Shown here in pieces: positions 1 to 5,787 of a stretch of DNA of 10,155 nt. This stretch comes from Candidatus Woesearchaeota archaeon (lineage in GTDB: Archaea; Nanobdellota; Nanobdellia; Woesearchaeales; B29-G15). The notes under the pieces are model-generated. The model saw only the letters and a program-made list of their open reading frames with translations. It did not search any database and was not told the DNA's origin. Numbering within the stretch: the first letter of the stretch is position 1; each line of letters opens with the position of its first letter. Location of the stretch: NCBI GenBank assembly GCA_003650585.1, contig QMQS01000031.1:1-10155 (forward strand), in the 5' to 3' direction. The position numbers and the translations under genes were made by a program.

Positions 1-1
1 C

Positions 2-880
2 ATAATCAGAAAGTTGTTTGGCACAAAGCCCAAAGTCTTTAGAAATACAGAACTGATTTACAATAATGAACTCGGAAGAACGATGAGTGATTTGGGGTAC
101 CAAGGGGTGCTAGCAGAGGGAGCAGACAAGATACTGGGGTGGCGCTCTCCAAACTTCCTTTATCACCCACCAGGCTTACCCAAACTAAAGATTCTTCCAA
201 AAAATTATAGGTTGTCAGATGACATTGCCTTCAGGTTTTCTGAGAGCAGTTGGGATGGCTTCCCACTAACTGCTGAGAAATTCGCTGATTGGGTTTCTAA
301 GGCCAATGGAAATGGGCATGTGGTCAACCTGTTTATGGATTATGAAACATTTGGTGAGCATCAGTGGAAGGAGACTGGTATTTTTGAGTTTCTTAGGGCA
401 TTACCAGGCGAGATCCTAAAGCATAAGGATAATGACTTTGTTACACCGAGTGAGGCAATTGCTAGGTACCCCACAATGGGAGAGTTTAATTGCCCAGAGA
501 TTATCTCATGGGCAGATGTAGAGCGTGATATGAGTGCATGGGTGGGCAATGACATTCAAAGGGCAGCAGCAGAGTACATTTATGAACTCGAAGAAGCCGT
601 ACTCAAGACCAAAGACAAGAGCATAATAGAAGACTGGAGAAAACTCCAGACCTCAGACCACTTTTACTATATGTGCACCAAGTGGTTCAATGATGGTGAT
701 GTACACAAGTACTTCAACCCTTATAGCAGCCCTTACGATGCCTTTATCAACTATATGAACATACTCAACGACCTCATCTTAAGGATTGAGGAAAAAACAA
801 AAACCAAGGTTACAAGTCCAAAATTAGCCGAGTTTAGGCTTAAGCTAAAGAATAGGGGTGAGACACATGGTGAAGCCTGA
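2..880 (+). CDS. GH57 family glycoside hydrolase (alpha-amylase type), 3' part
   Basis: This is the C-terminal part of a family 57 glycoside hydrolase, probably an alpha-amylase or related alpha-glucan-active enzyme of the cytoplasm. The frame is open to the left edge (visible start IIRKLFGTKPKVF), so the true start lies outside the window and the TTG at 14 is not a start. Recognisable blocks are FRNTELIYNN, GVLAEGAD (Glu codon 116-118, candidate nucleophile), LYHPPG, NLFMDYETFGEHQW (Asp codon 338-340, candidate acid/base), DVERDMSAWVGN and LQTSDHFYYMCTKW, followed by SPYDAFINYMN. The set and order match GH57 amylases as I know them; the assignment of the two catalytic residues is inferred. 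The helical tail that follows fits the usual three-helix domain after the barrel. The stop lies inside the next gene (14 nt overlap), suggesting an operon linked to storage-glucan breakdown or remodelling. Exact substrate specificity cannot be read here. Confidence 0.9.
   Translation: MIRKLFGTKPKVFRNTELIYNNELGRTMSDLGYQGVLAEGADKILGWRSPNFLYHPPGLPKLKILPKNYRLSDDIAFRFSESSWDGFPLTAEKFADWVSKANGNGHVVNLFMDYETFGEHQWKETGIFEFLRALPGEILKHKDNDFVTPSEAIARYPTMGEFNCPEIISWADVERDMSAWVGNDIQRAAAEYIYELEEAVLKTKDKSIIEDWRKLQTSDHFYYMCTKWFNDGDVHKYFNPYSSPYDAFINYMNILNDLILRIEEKTKTKVTSPKLAEFRLKLKNRGETHGEA
855..861 (+). promoter_or_regulatory. Shine-Dalgarno of the zinc-finger gene
   Basis: GGGGTGA lies 5 nt before the ATG at 867, inside the end of the GH57 gene. 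It supports ATG 867 over the GTG at 858, which is itself part of this site, and points to translational coupling. Confidence 0.6.
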
Positions 881-1220
881 GAAATACTTTTACTTGGAAG
901 ATGGTGGGATTATCAAGAATATAAGAGAACTTGCATTGAGGTTGGATGAAATAAGTGATAGTGTGTTCCAGCGTCATGTAAACCAGGATAAGAATGACTT
1001 TGCCAACTGGATTGAGTTTGTGTTCAAAGAGAAGAACCTAGCAAAGCAACTTAGAGGTGTCATGGATAAAAAGCAATTCCAGATTGTGTTGCTCAAACAT
1101 TTTGTGAGGAGAAAAACCAAAAATATTAAAAAGTTCAAATGCCCCCATTGTGGAAAGGGGTTTAGCACTAAAGTTGGTTTGAGCGTACATAAAACAATTG
1201 CTCACACAAAAAAGAGGTGA
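867..1220 (+). CDS. DUF5752-like domain protein with C-terminal C2H2 zinc finger
   Basis: A 117-residue soluble protein. Residues 6-66 form a small domain with the pattern YFYLEDGGIIKN, then FQRHVNQDKNDFANW, then LAKQLRG. From memory this matches the domain called DUF5752, common in archaea; I could not search it, and no activity is known to me. Residues 90-113 form a canonical zinc finger, KFKCPHCGKGF... with ligands Cys92, Cys95, His108 and His113 (C-X2-C-X12-H-X4-H). A basic stretch RRKTKNIKK joins the two parts. The finger suggests binding to nucleic acid or protein, which is inference. ATG 867 was chosen because GGGGTGA precedes it at good spacing; the in-frame GTG at 858 would add three residues. 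It overlaps the GH57 gene by 14 nt, and its stop codon lies inside the ribosome-binding site of the next gene, its domain paralogue. Confidence 0.82.
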   Translation: MVKPEKYFYLEDGGIIKNIRELALRLDEISDSVFQRHVNQDKNDFANWIEFVFKEKNLAKQLRGVMDKKQFQIVLLKHFVRRKTKNIKKFKCPHCGKGFSTKVGLSVHKTIAHTKKR

Positions 1221-1221
1221 T
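1214..1221 (+). promoter_or_regulatory. Shine-Dalgarno overlapping upstream stop codon
   Basis: GAGGTGAT lies 4 nt before ATG 1226 and contains the TGA stop (1218-1220) of the preceding gene. This predicts coupled translation and favours ATG 1226 over the GTG at 1217. Confidence 0.65.
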
Positions 1222-1225
1222 TGGG

Positions 1226-1717
1226 ATGGAAATAGATCTACTCAATGATGTTAATGAGAATGAGTACTTTAGGGTGAACGATGGCACAATTCTTAAGAAC
1301 CTCAACGACCTTCTCGAGTCACTCAAAACAATGCCCTCTGAGATATTTCACTCGCATGTAACAGAGGACAGGAACGACTTTGCCAATTGGGTTAGGAATT
1401 CTGTTGGGGACAGGGTGCTTGCAGATAGGTTAGAGGGGACAAAGAAACAGGACCAGATGTACAGACTGGTCCAGCGCAGAATAGAGGAGCTCACTCCAAA
1501 GCCTGAGAAACCAAAAGAAGAACCTGCTGAGAAGGAAGAGGAAAAACCCAAAGCAGAAACTCAGGAAGCTAAGCCAACTCCTAGCCCCACCAAATCAGTG
1601 ACTGAGAATGTAAAGGCATTGATGGAGAGCAAGGACATTCGTGGTGAGTTCGTTGACTTCCTGTTGGGCTTGGTTATTGGGTTCATCATTGGGCTTATAA
1701 TCAAAACCCTAATTTAA
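1226..1717 (+). CDS. DUF5752-like domain protein with C-terminal membrane anchor
   Basis: A 163-residue protein and evident paralogue of the gene before it. Residues 13-71 repeat the same pattern (EYFRVNDGTILKN, FHSHVTEDRNDFANW, LADRLEG). Residues 88-125 are a Pro/Glu/Lys-rich linker that looks disordered. Residues 143-163 are one hydrophobic helix reaching the C-terminus (FVDFLLGLVIGFIIGLIIK), with glycines at 148, 152 and 156 in a GxxxGxxxG pattern. There is no signal peptide, so it looks tail-anchored with the conserved domain in the cytoplasm. The start at ATG 1226 follows GAGGTGAT. It is the last gene of the GH57 cluster, and its stop lies 9 bp from the convergent SRP54 stop. It might hold the glucan enzyme or the zinc-finger partner at the membrane; that is inference. 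No catalytic residues are apparent. Confidence 0.82.
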   Translation: MEIDLLNDVNENEYFRVNDGTILKNLNDLLESLKTMPSEIFHSHVTEDRNDFANWVRNSVGDRVLADRLEGTKKQDQMYRLVQRRIEELTPKPEKPKEEPAEKEEEKPKAETQEAKPTPSPTKSVTENVKALMESKDIRGEFVDFLLGLVIGFIIGLIIKTLI

Positions 1718-1726
1718 GAAGCTGAG

Positions 1727-3076
1727 TTATATACTCAAGCCAAACCTCTTCATCATTTTTTGAAGTTTTTTCTCAGATGATGCAGGACCACCCTTAAGCA
1801 TCTTCATGAGCTTCTTGGTCTTCTTGTACTGCTTTATCAAATGGCGAACCTCTGTGGGTGTGGTGCCTGAGCCCTTTGCGATTCGCTCAACCCTGCTTGA
1901 ATTAATCACCTCTGGGTTTTCAAGCTCCTCTTTTGTCATAGAGTTCATCATATGCTTCCATTTCTCTATGACCTCCTCTTGAGTCTCGAGCATTTCCTTA
2001 GGCAACTTGAGCTTTGACATCCCAGGGATTAACTCCATTATCTTGTTAAGGGGTCCCATCTTCCTCAATGCTGACATCTGCTCGTACAGGTCCAAAAGGT
2101 TGAACTCACCCTTTAGCAACCTCTTACTGAGGTCCTCTGCTTGCTCTTTTGAGATTGCCTCTTCTGTCTTCTCAAGGAGTGTCTCAAGGTCGCCCATTCC
2201 GAGCAACCTACCCACAAAATTCTTGGGTCTAAATAGCTCTATGTCACCCAGCTTCTCACCAACTCCAATAAAAACAATGGGTGTGCCAGTGGCAGCACAT
2301 GCTGTCAAAGCACCGCCACCCTTGGCTGAGCCATCCATCTTGGTTGCAATCACTCCAGTTATATTGCAACTCTTGTGGAATTCCTCTGCCTGGGCTTGGG
2401 CGGCTTGACCTATGTCAGCGGATATCACAAGCAACCTCTCATCAGGTTTAACCTCTTTGGTGAGGCGTCTAATCTCCTCAATTAACTCCTTAGATAGAGC
2501 ATCCCTCCCAGCAGTGTCCAACACAACCAGCTCGTATTTGTTCAGTTTGTCCCTAAACTTTTGATATATTTTTACAGGGTCTTTCTCCTTCTTGTCACCG
2601 TAGAACTCCACTCCAACCTTCTTTGCCAGTTGTTGGAGTTGCTCATAGGCAGCTGGGCGGTATGTGTCTGTCTGGAGAAGAGCAACCTTTATACCCCTCT
2701 TTTTATAGTAATTTGCAAGTTTACCGGCAGTTGTGGTCTTACCCGAACCAAACAACCCCACCAGCATTACAACAGTGGGCTTTTTCTTTATTTCAATCCT
2801 CTTCTCTTCTTTGCCCATCAGAGCAATTAACTCTTGATAAACAACTCTTAGCAGGTAGTCCCTCTTGGTTACAGTGCTCGGAATCCCCTCCTCAAACATC
2901 CTCTTTCTTATACGCTCAGAGACCTCCATCACTAGTTGGATGTTTACATCTGCCTCAATTAGTGCCCTCTGCAGGTCCTTTATCAACTCATTAACGAGTT
3001 TCTTATCTACAAAAAGTGCCTTTGATATCTTTTCAATTGCACCCCTGAGAGAATTTCCTAGTCGCTCAAGTACCAT
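1727..3076 (-). CDS. srp54: Signal recognition particle GTPase SRP54
   Basis: SRP54 binds signal sequences of nascent secretory and membrane proteins on the ribosome and, with 7S RNA and SRP19, delivers them to the FtsY receptor at the membrane. The protein has 449 residues, normal for the family. Residues 1-90 form the helical N domain. The G domain follows, with GLFGSGKTTT (107-116), DTYRPAA (137-143), DTAGR (187-191), TKMDGSAKGGG (245-255) and the conserved GVGEKLGDIELF (271-282). The methionine-rich M domain spans about 310-449 and carries the RNA-binding pattern SRVERIAKGSGT (394-405). The P-loop has Phe109 where GxQGSGKT is more usual. No Shine-Dalgarno precedes the ATG, but a TATA element sits 26-27 nt upstream, so the mRNA is probably leaderless. 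It lies 40 bp downstream of the CBS/HPF-like gene and converges with the GH57 cluster. Confidence 0.97.
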   Translation of the reverse strand: MVLERLGNSLRGAIEKISKALFVDKKLVNELIKDLQRALIEADVNIQLVMEVSERIRKRMFEEGIPSTVTKRDYLLRVVYQELIALMGKEEKRIEIKKKPTVVMLVGLFGSGKTTTAGKLANYYKKRGIKVALLQTDTYRPAAYEQLQQLAKKVGVEFYGDKKEKDPVKIYQKFRDKLNKYELVVLDTAGRDALSKELIEEIRRLTKEVKPDERLLVISADIGQAAQAQAEEFHKSCNITGVIATKMDGSAKGGGALTACAATGTPIVFIGVGEKLGDIELFRPKNFVGRLLGMGDLETLLEKTEEAISKEQAEDLSKRLLKGEFNLLDLYEQMSALRKMGPLNKIMELIPGMSKLKLPKEMLETQEEVIEKWKHMMNSMTKEELENPEVINSSRVERIAKGSGTTPTEVRHLIKQYKKTKKLMKMLKGGPASSEKKLQKMMKRFGLSI

Positions 3077-3106
3077 AGCGAGGTTAAATAAAGGTTGGTT
3101 TAAAAA
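3077..3106 (-). promoter_or_regulatory. SRP54 promoter (TATA, leaderless)
   Basis: TTTTTAAA (3106 to 3099 on the minus strand) is centred 26.5 nt before the SRP54 ATG, placing the predicted transcription start at or next to the A of the ATG. The T-run may also help end the upstream CBS transcript. Confidence 0.6.
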
Positions 3107-3116
3107 GTTTGTCTAT

Positions 3117-4277
3117 TTAACTCAAACTTTCGAACTCTACGTACTCTAACAATCTCTGTTTGTCAGCCCTTGTCAACTTTGTTGTGCGTTTGAGAATCTC
3201 TTTCTCAAGCTTCAAGAGAGCATTCCTCACAGCATTCTCGCTACCCCATCCCTCTGCCCTCACATGATACTTACCATTCCCGCTGCTCACCCTCAAACGG
3301 GCATAAATAAGGGGCATGCCCCTCAGCTTTTCCTTGTGTTGCGTTAGGTAAATATAAAAACTTGGATTGGGCAACCTTCCCTTAAACTTGTCAACAAACC
3401 TGGTAACAAGTTTCTTAATTCCAGAGCGGTTCATAGCCTCAATCTTTGAGCTTATTTGGATTATTGGGTACTCAGTCACTTTGGGCAATTCTGATATCGG
3501 CTCTAGAAGGTCTCTTCTCGTTATTATCCCCAATACACTCCCTTTGTTATCCACCACAACAACGCTATTTAGTCCCCACTCCACCATTAGCTTTACCACT
3601 TCCCTCACAGGAGTCTCTGGGGTACAGGTATAGACAGGAAAGGACATCACATTCTCCACAGGCAGCTCTAGCACAGACTCTTTCTCATCAATAATATGCC
3701 CAAAACTTGGTCTCTCTTTGGCATTAAGCACCTTCTCCATTATATCGTGCAGCGTTACAATCCCCACTAGATTACCATCCTCCACTATTGGCATTCTGGA
3801 TATATGGAACTCCCTAAAGCTTCTCAAAACTGTGGCTATAGAGTCCTCTGGGGCTGCCACTAATACCTCTGTTGACATGAATTCCCCTGCTTTTCGCTCG
3901 CCGAACTTCCGCATAGTCACCTCTTTCAACAGCTTTGTATCATCTATCACCCCAAGGAGGGTGTTGCCACGAAAAACAGGCAGATTCATTATATCATTCT
4001 CTATCATTAGACGGGCACACTCTGTGAGAGGGGTGTCTGCTTTCACTTTTGGAGCAAACATCTTGAGACGGACGACTTTTGTGGTTTTCCTATCCAGTCC
4101 TGAACGGATTATTGCCCTCTCCGTTAGTATGCCAGAATACCTCTTATTTTTATCAAGCACAATCAAAACATCAGTGTCCTCATCAAATAGAGAGAGTGCT
4201 TTAGCGAGATTATCTTGCTCATTTACCCATTTGTAATTCTGAGTCATAATATCCTTTGCTTTCAAATTCTCTACCAT
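3117..4277 (-). CDS. Four-CBS-domain protein with ribosome-hibernation (HPF/S30AE)-like C-terminus
   Basis: A 386-residue cytoplasmic protein. Four CBS units can be read at roughly 7-62 (KDIMTQ ... GILTERAII), 72-122 (LGVIDDTKLL), 131-184 (GEFMSTEV ... GIVTLHDIM) and 207-259 (ENVMSFPV ... GIITRRDLL). CBS pairs usually bind adenine nucleotides and act as energy sensors. Residues 270-365 show a beta-alpha-beta-beta-beta-alpha order (YPIIQIS; SGIKKLVTRFVDKFKGRL; PSFYIYLTQHK; LIYARLRVSSGNGKYHVRAEG; ENAVRNALLKLEKEILK) like the S30AE/HPF domain that binds idle ribosomes. This C-terminal call is my inference from layout, not a search. ATG 4277 was chosen because GGAGGTG lies 6 nt upstream; an in-frame GTG at 4286 falls within that site. 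It has its own TATA element and is followed by SRP54. Confidence 0.88.
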   Translation of the reverse strand: MVENLKAKDIMTQNYKWVNEQDNLAKALSLFDEDTDVLIVLDKNKRYSGILTERAIIRSGLDRKTTKVVRLKMFAPKVKADTPLTECARLMIENDIMNLPVFRGNTLLGVIDDTKLLKEVTMRKFGERKAGEFMSTEVLVAAPEDSIATVLRSFREFHISRMPIVEDGNLVGIVTLHDIMEKVLNAKERPSFGHIIDEKESVLELPVENVMSFPVYTCTPETPVREVVKLMVEWGLNSVVVVDNKGSVLGIITRRDLLEPISELPKVTEYPIIQISSKIEAMNRSGIKKLVTRFVDKFKGRLPNPSFYIYLTQHKEKLRGMPLIYARLRVSSGNGKYHVRAEGWGSENAVRNALLKLEKEILKRTTKLTRADKQRLLEYVEFESLS

Positions 4278-4283
4278 GCCCAC

Positions 4284-4290
4284 CACCTCC
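4284..4290 (-). promoter_or_regulatory. Shine-Dalgarno of the CBS gene
   Basis: GGAGGTG on the minus strand lies 6 nt before ATG 4277. It is the strongest ribosome-binding site in the window and decides the start against the upstream GTG codons. Confidence 0.7.
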
Positions 4291-4291
4291 T

Positions 4292-4323
4292 TTTGTGGCT
4301 TGGAAGCATTAAGGATTTAAAAG
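4292..4323 (-). promoter_or_regulatory. Promoter of the CBS gene
   Basis: TTTTAAAT (4322 to 4315, minus strand) predicts a transcription start near 4292, giving a leader of about 15 nt that contains GGAGGTG. Confidence 0.5.
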
Positions 4324-4372
4324 CTTAACTTCTTATTTTGTAGAACAAATTGGTGAAGATATTAGGTAGATG

Positions 4373-4403
4373 ATTAAATATTTCTGGTTACATTTTAATG
4401 TGA
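4373..4403 (+). promoter_or_regulatory. Promoter of the first two-helix membrane protein gene
   Basis: ATTAAATA (4373-4380) is centred 26.5 nt before an in-frame ATG at 4403. Transcription would begin there, leaving about 30 nt before the Shine-Dalgarno-preceded ATG 4433. A second AT-rich element (TTTTAAT, 4393-4399) could act instead. Confidence 0.4.
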
Positions 4404-4432
4404 TGAATACTATCCAAAGCCTGGTGATTAGT

Positions 4433-4930
4433 ATGAGACTACCAAAATACTTTGATAGGGCATACGCAGTGCAAAGACTGGAAAGAAAGGGGTTTGAGAT
4501 GGTTGCAAGGAGTGATGTGGGTGTTCTCTACAGAAGAGACGGAAAACTTGTGGCAATCCCCTATGCCCCCGAACCAAGTGAAGGGTTAGAGCTAATAGTT
4601 GCCAAAGTCACAGATGAGTGTGAGGGGTTTAGCGATGAGATGCTTCTCAACGCTATGTTCAGAAAGCAAAGGAAAGAGAGGCTCTTAGATAAGCTTTCCA
4701 TTGGCTCCACCCTACTCGGCGCAGCTATAATAGGGGGAGGGGTATACCTTGCGGGTTTATATGAAGCCGAAAGCACTAGGTGTTTGGTGGGGGCTTTAGC
4801 ATTGACAGGATATATACCTTTCTGGTTGGGATTTACGGGTCTCTTCAATATAAACAGAGAGTCGTACACAAGGCCATATATGAACTTAGTCTACGGCAGA
4901 ACAGCTATAAAGGTGTTTAAGCGGATGTAG
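4433..4930 (+). CDS. Uncharacterised protein with C-terminal two-helix membrane hairpin
   Basis: I do not recognise the family. From ATG 4433 it has 165 residues. Residues 1-85 are soluble and charged, with a predicted helix (RAYAVQRLERKG), short strands (FEMVARSDVGVLYR, KLVAIPYAP) and another helix; GVLYRRDGKLVAIP recalls a small endonuclease-like or sensor fold, but nothing specific can be claimed. Two membrane helices lie at about 89-110 (glycine-rich, GAAIIGGGVYLAG) and 116-139, so the soluble part and the tail probably face the same side. The C-terminal tail is basic. ATG 4433 is preceded by GGTGAT at 4 nt; ATG 4403 in the same frame would fit a leaderless start and add 10 residues, while ATG 4370 lies upstream of the TATA box and is unlikely. 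The C-terminal half resembles that of the next gene (VGAL ... YG..A.K..KR), suggesting paralogues. Confidence 0.72.
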   Translation: MRLPKYFDRAYAVQRLERKGFEMVARSDVGVLYRRDGKLVAIPYAPEPSEGLELIVAKVTDECEGFSDEMLLNAMFRKQRKERLLDKLSIGSTLLGAAIIGGGVYLAGLYEAESTRCLVGALALTGYIPFWLGFTGLFNINRESYTRPYMNLVYGRTAIKVFKRM

Positions 4931-4985
4931 TACCATTTAAGTCAGCATGGAATTGTACCACTTTTGAGTTTAGAAATTCGGAAGA

Positions 4986-5016
4986 TTTATAAAATCCGCA
5001 CTCTCACCCAAACTCC
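4986..5016 (+). promoter_or_regulatory. Promoter of the 252-residue membrane protein gene (TATA, leaderless)
   Basis: TTTATAAA (4986-4993) is centred 27.5 nt before ATG 5017, and the bases before that ATG (CTCACCCAAACTCC) contain no Shine-Dalgarno. A leaderless mRNA is predicted. Confidence 0.6.
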
Positions 5017-5775
5017 ATGCCAGAGAGTAGGCTCGAGGAGCTGATAAGTGAGCTACAGTACATGTGGTGGGACTTTGAGGATTGGATGGTTGGTGTAGGC
5101 AAGAGAGTTAAGAATGTAACAAGTGTAACAGCCAAAGGGGTAAGGTATGTTAGAAGGGGCATCTCAAAGCAACTCGGCTATATCTCAAGCATTCCAAGAG
5201 AGGGTTTGGTTAAAGCAATCGAAGCCTTTAGGTATAGGAGAACAGAGGAATGGAGAGCCTTCTATAGGGGTTTAGCAGAGGCATTGAACAATGCCACCCC
5301 TGTTAAATCCCAATTGATAAGACAAATGCTAGAAGACCCAGCAAGGTATGACTTTATACCAGCTCCCAAGCTCTCAAATGGTGATTTAGAATGTTATTTT
5401 CAAGTAAATGACAGCACGGCAAGGTTTGTGTTTTTCAACCGCTTTGGCAACCCTGCTATTGTGTTTCAGGTACCCAAAGAGGAGCATGAGGAGTTAGCTG
5501 AGCTTATTGCTAGGGCGTGGACCCCAACTTTTAGCCAAAGGGACATAACGAGGGGTTATATCTGGGGTGCCACCCTCAGCATAGGTGCAGGTGCATATGC
5601 CCTCGCCACCAAAGGTGATATCTCAGAGGCTTGTTTTGTTGGTGCCCTGACAATAGCTGGTGTATTTATTATCAACACTAACATAACTAGCTATGTTGCC
5701 CTAACAGAGTTGGCAAAATACAAACCATACTTGGGCCAAGATGCATTGAAAAGATTGAAGCGTATACTTAGTTAA
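5017..5775 (+). CDS. Uncharacterised 252-residue protein with C-terminal two-helix membrane hairpin
   Basis: I do not recognise the family. Residues 1-115 are charged and probably helical, starting with a Trp-rich acidic helix (ELQYMWWDFEDWMVG) and followed by basic helices (RVKNVTSVTAKGVRYVRRG). Residues 122-170 look like a small alpha/beta domain (CYFQVNDSTARFVFFNRFGN, AIVFQVPKEEHEELAELIARAW). Two membrane helices lie at about 180-198 and 204-226, followed by a short tail ending in KRLKRILS. The hairpin and tail align with the gene before it (FVGAL against LVGAL, and a YLGQDALKRLKR tail), so the two are probably distant paralogues. There is no signal peptide. ATG 5017 is the likely leaderless start, 27 nt after a TATA centre. 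It has its own promoter rather than being in a strict operon. It ends 12 bp from the convergent ThrRS stop. Confidence 0.78.
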   Translation: MPESRLEELISELQYMWWDFEDWMVGVGKRVKNVTSVTAKGVRYVRRGISKQLGYISSIPREGLVKAIEAFRYRRTEEWRAFYRGLAEALNNATPVKSQLIRQMLEDPARYDFIPAPKLSNGDLECYFQVNDSTARFVFFNRFGNPAIVFQVPKEEHEELAELIARAWTPTFSQRDITRGYIWGATLSIGAGAYALATKGDISEACFVGALTIAGVFIINTNITSYVALTELAKYKPYLGQDALKRLKRILS

Positions 5776-5787
5776 TCAATTTGGGCA

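Noticed and set aside
14..16. TTG as start codon of the GH57 protein
   Set aside because: The frame is open upstream to the window edge and the residues before it continue the conserved sequence, so the gene is cut by the window.
2007..2994. Several open frames antisense to SRP54, and similar ones antisense to the CBS, ThrRS and radical SAM genes
   Set aside because: They have no ribosome-binding sites or promoters, show low-complexity translations, and overlap genes with strong family matches.
4370..4402. ATG 4370 as start of the first membrane protein
   Set aside because: It lies before the TATA element, has no Shine-Dalgarno, and two better in-frame starts follow.
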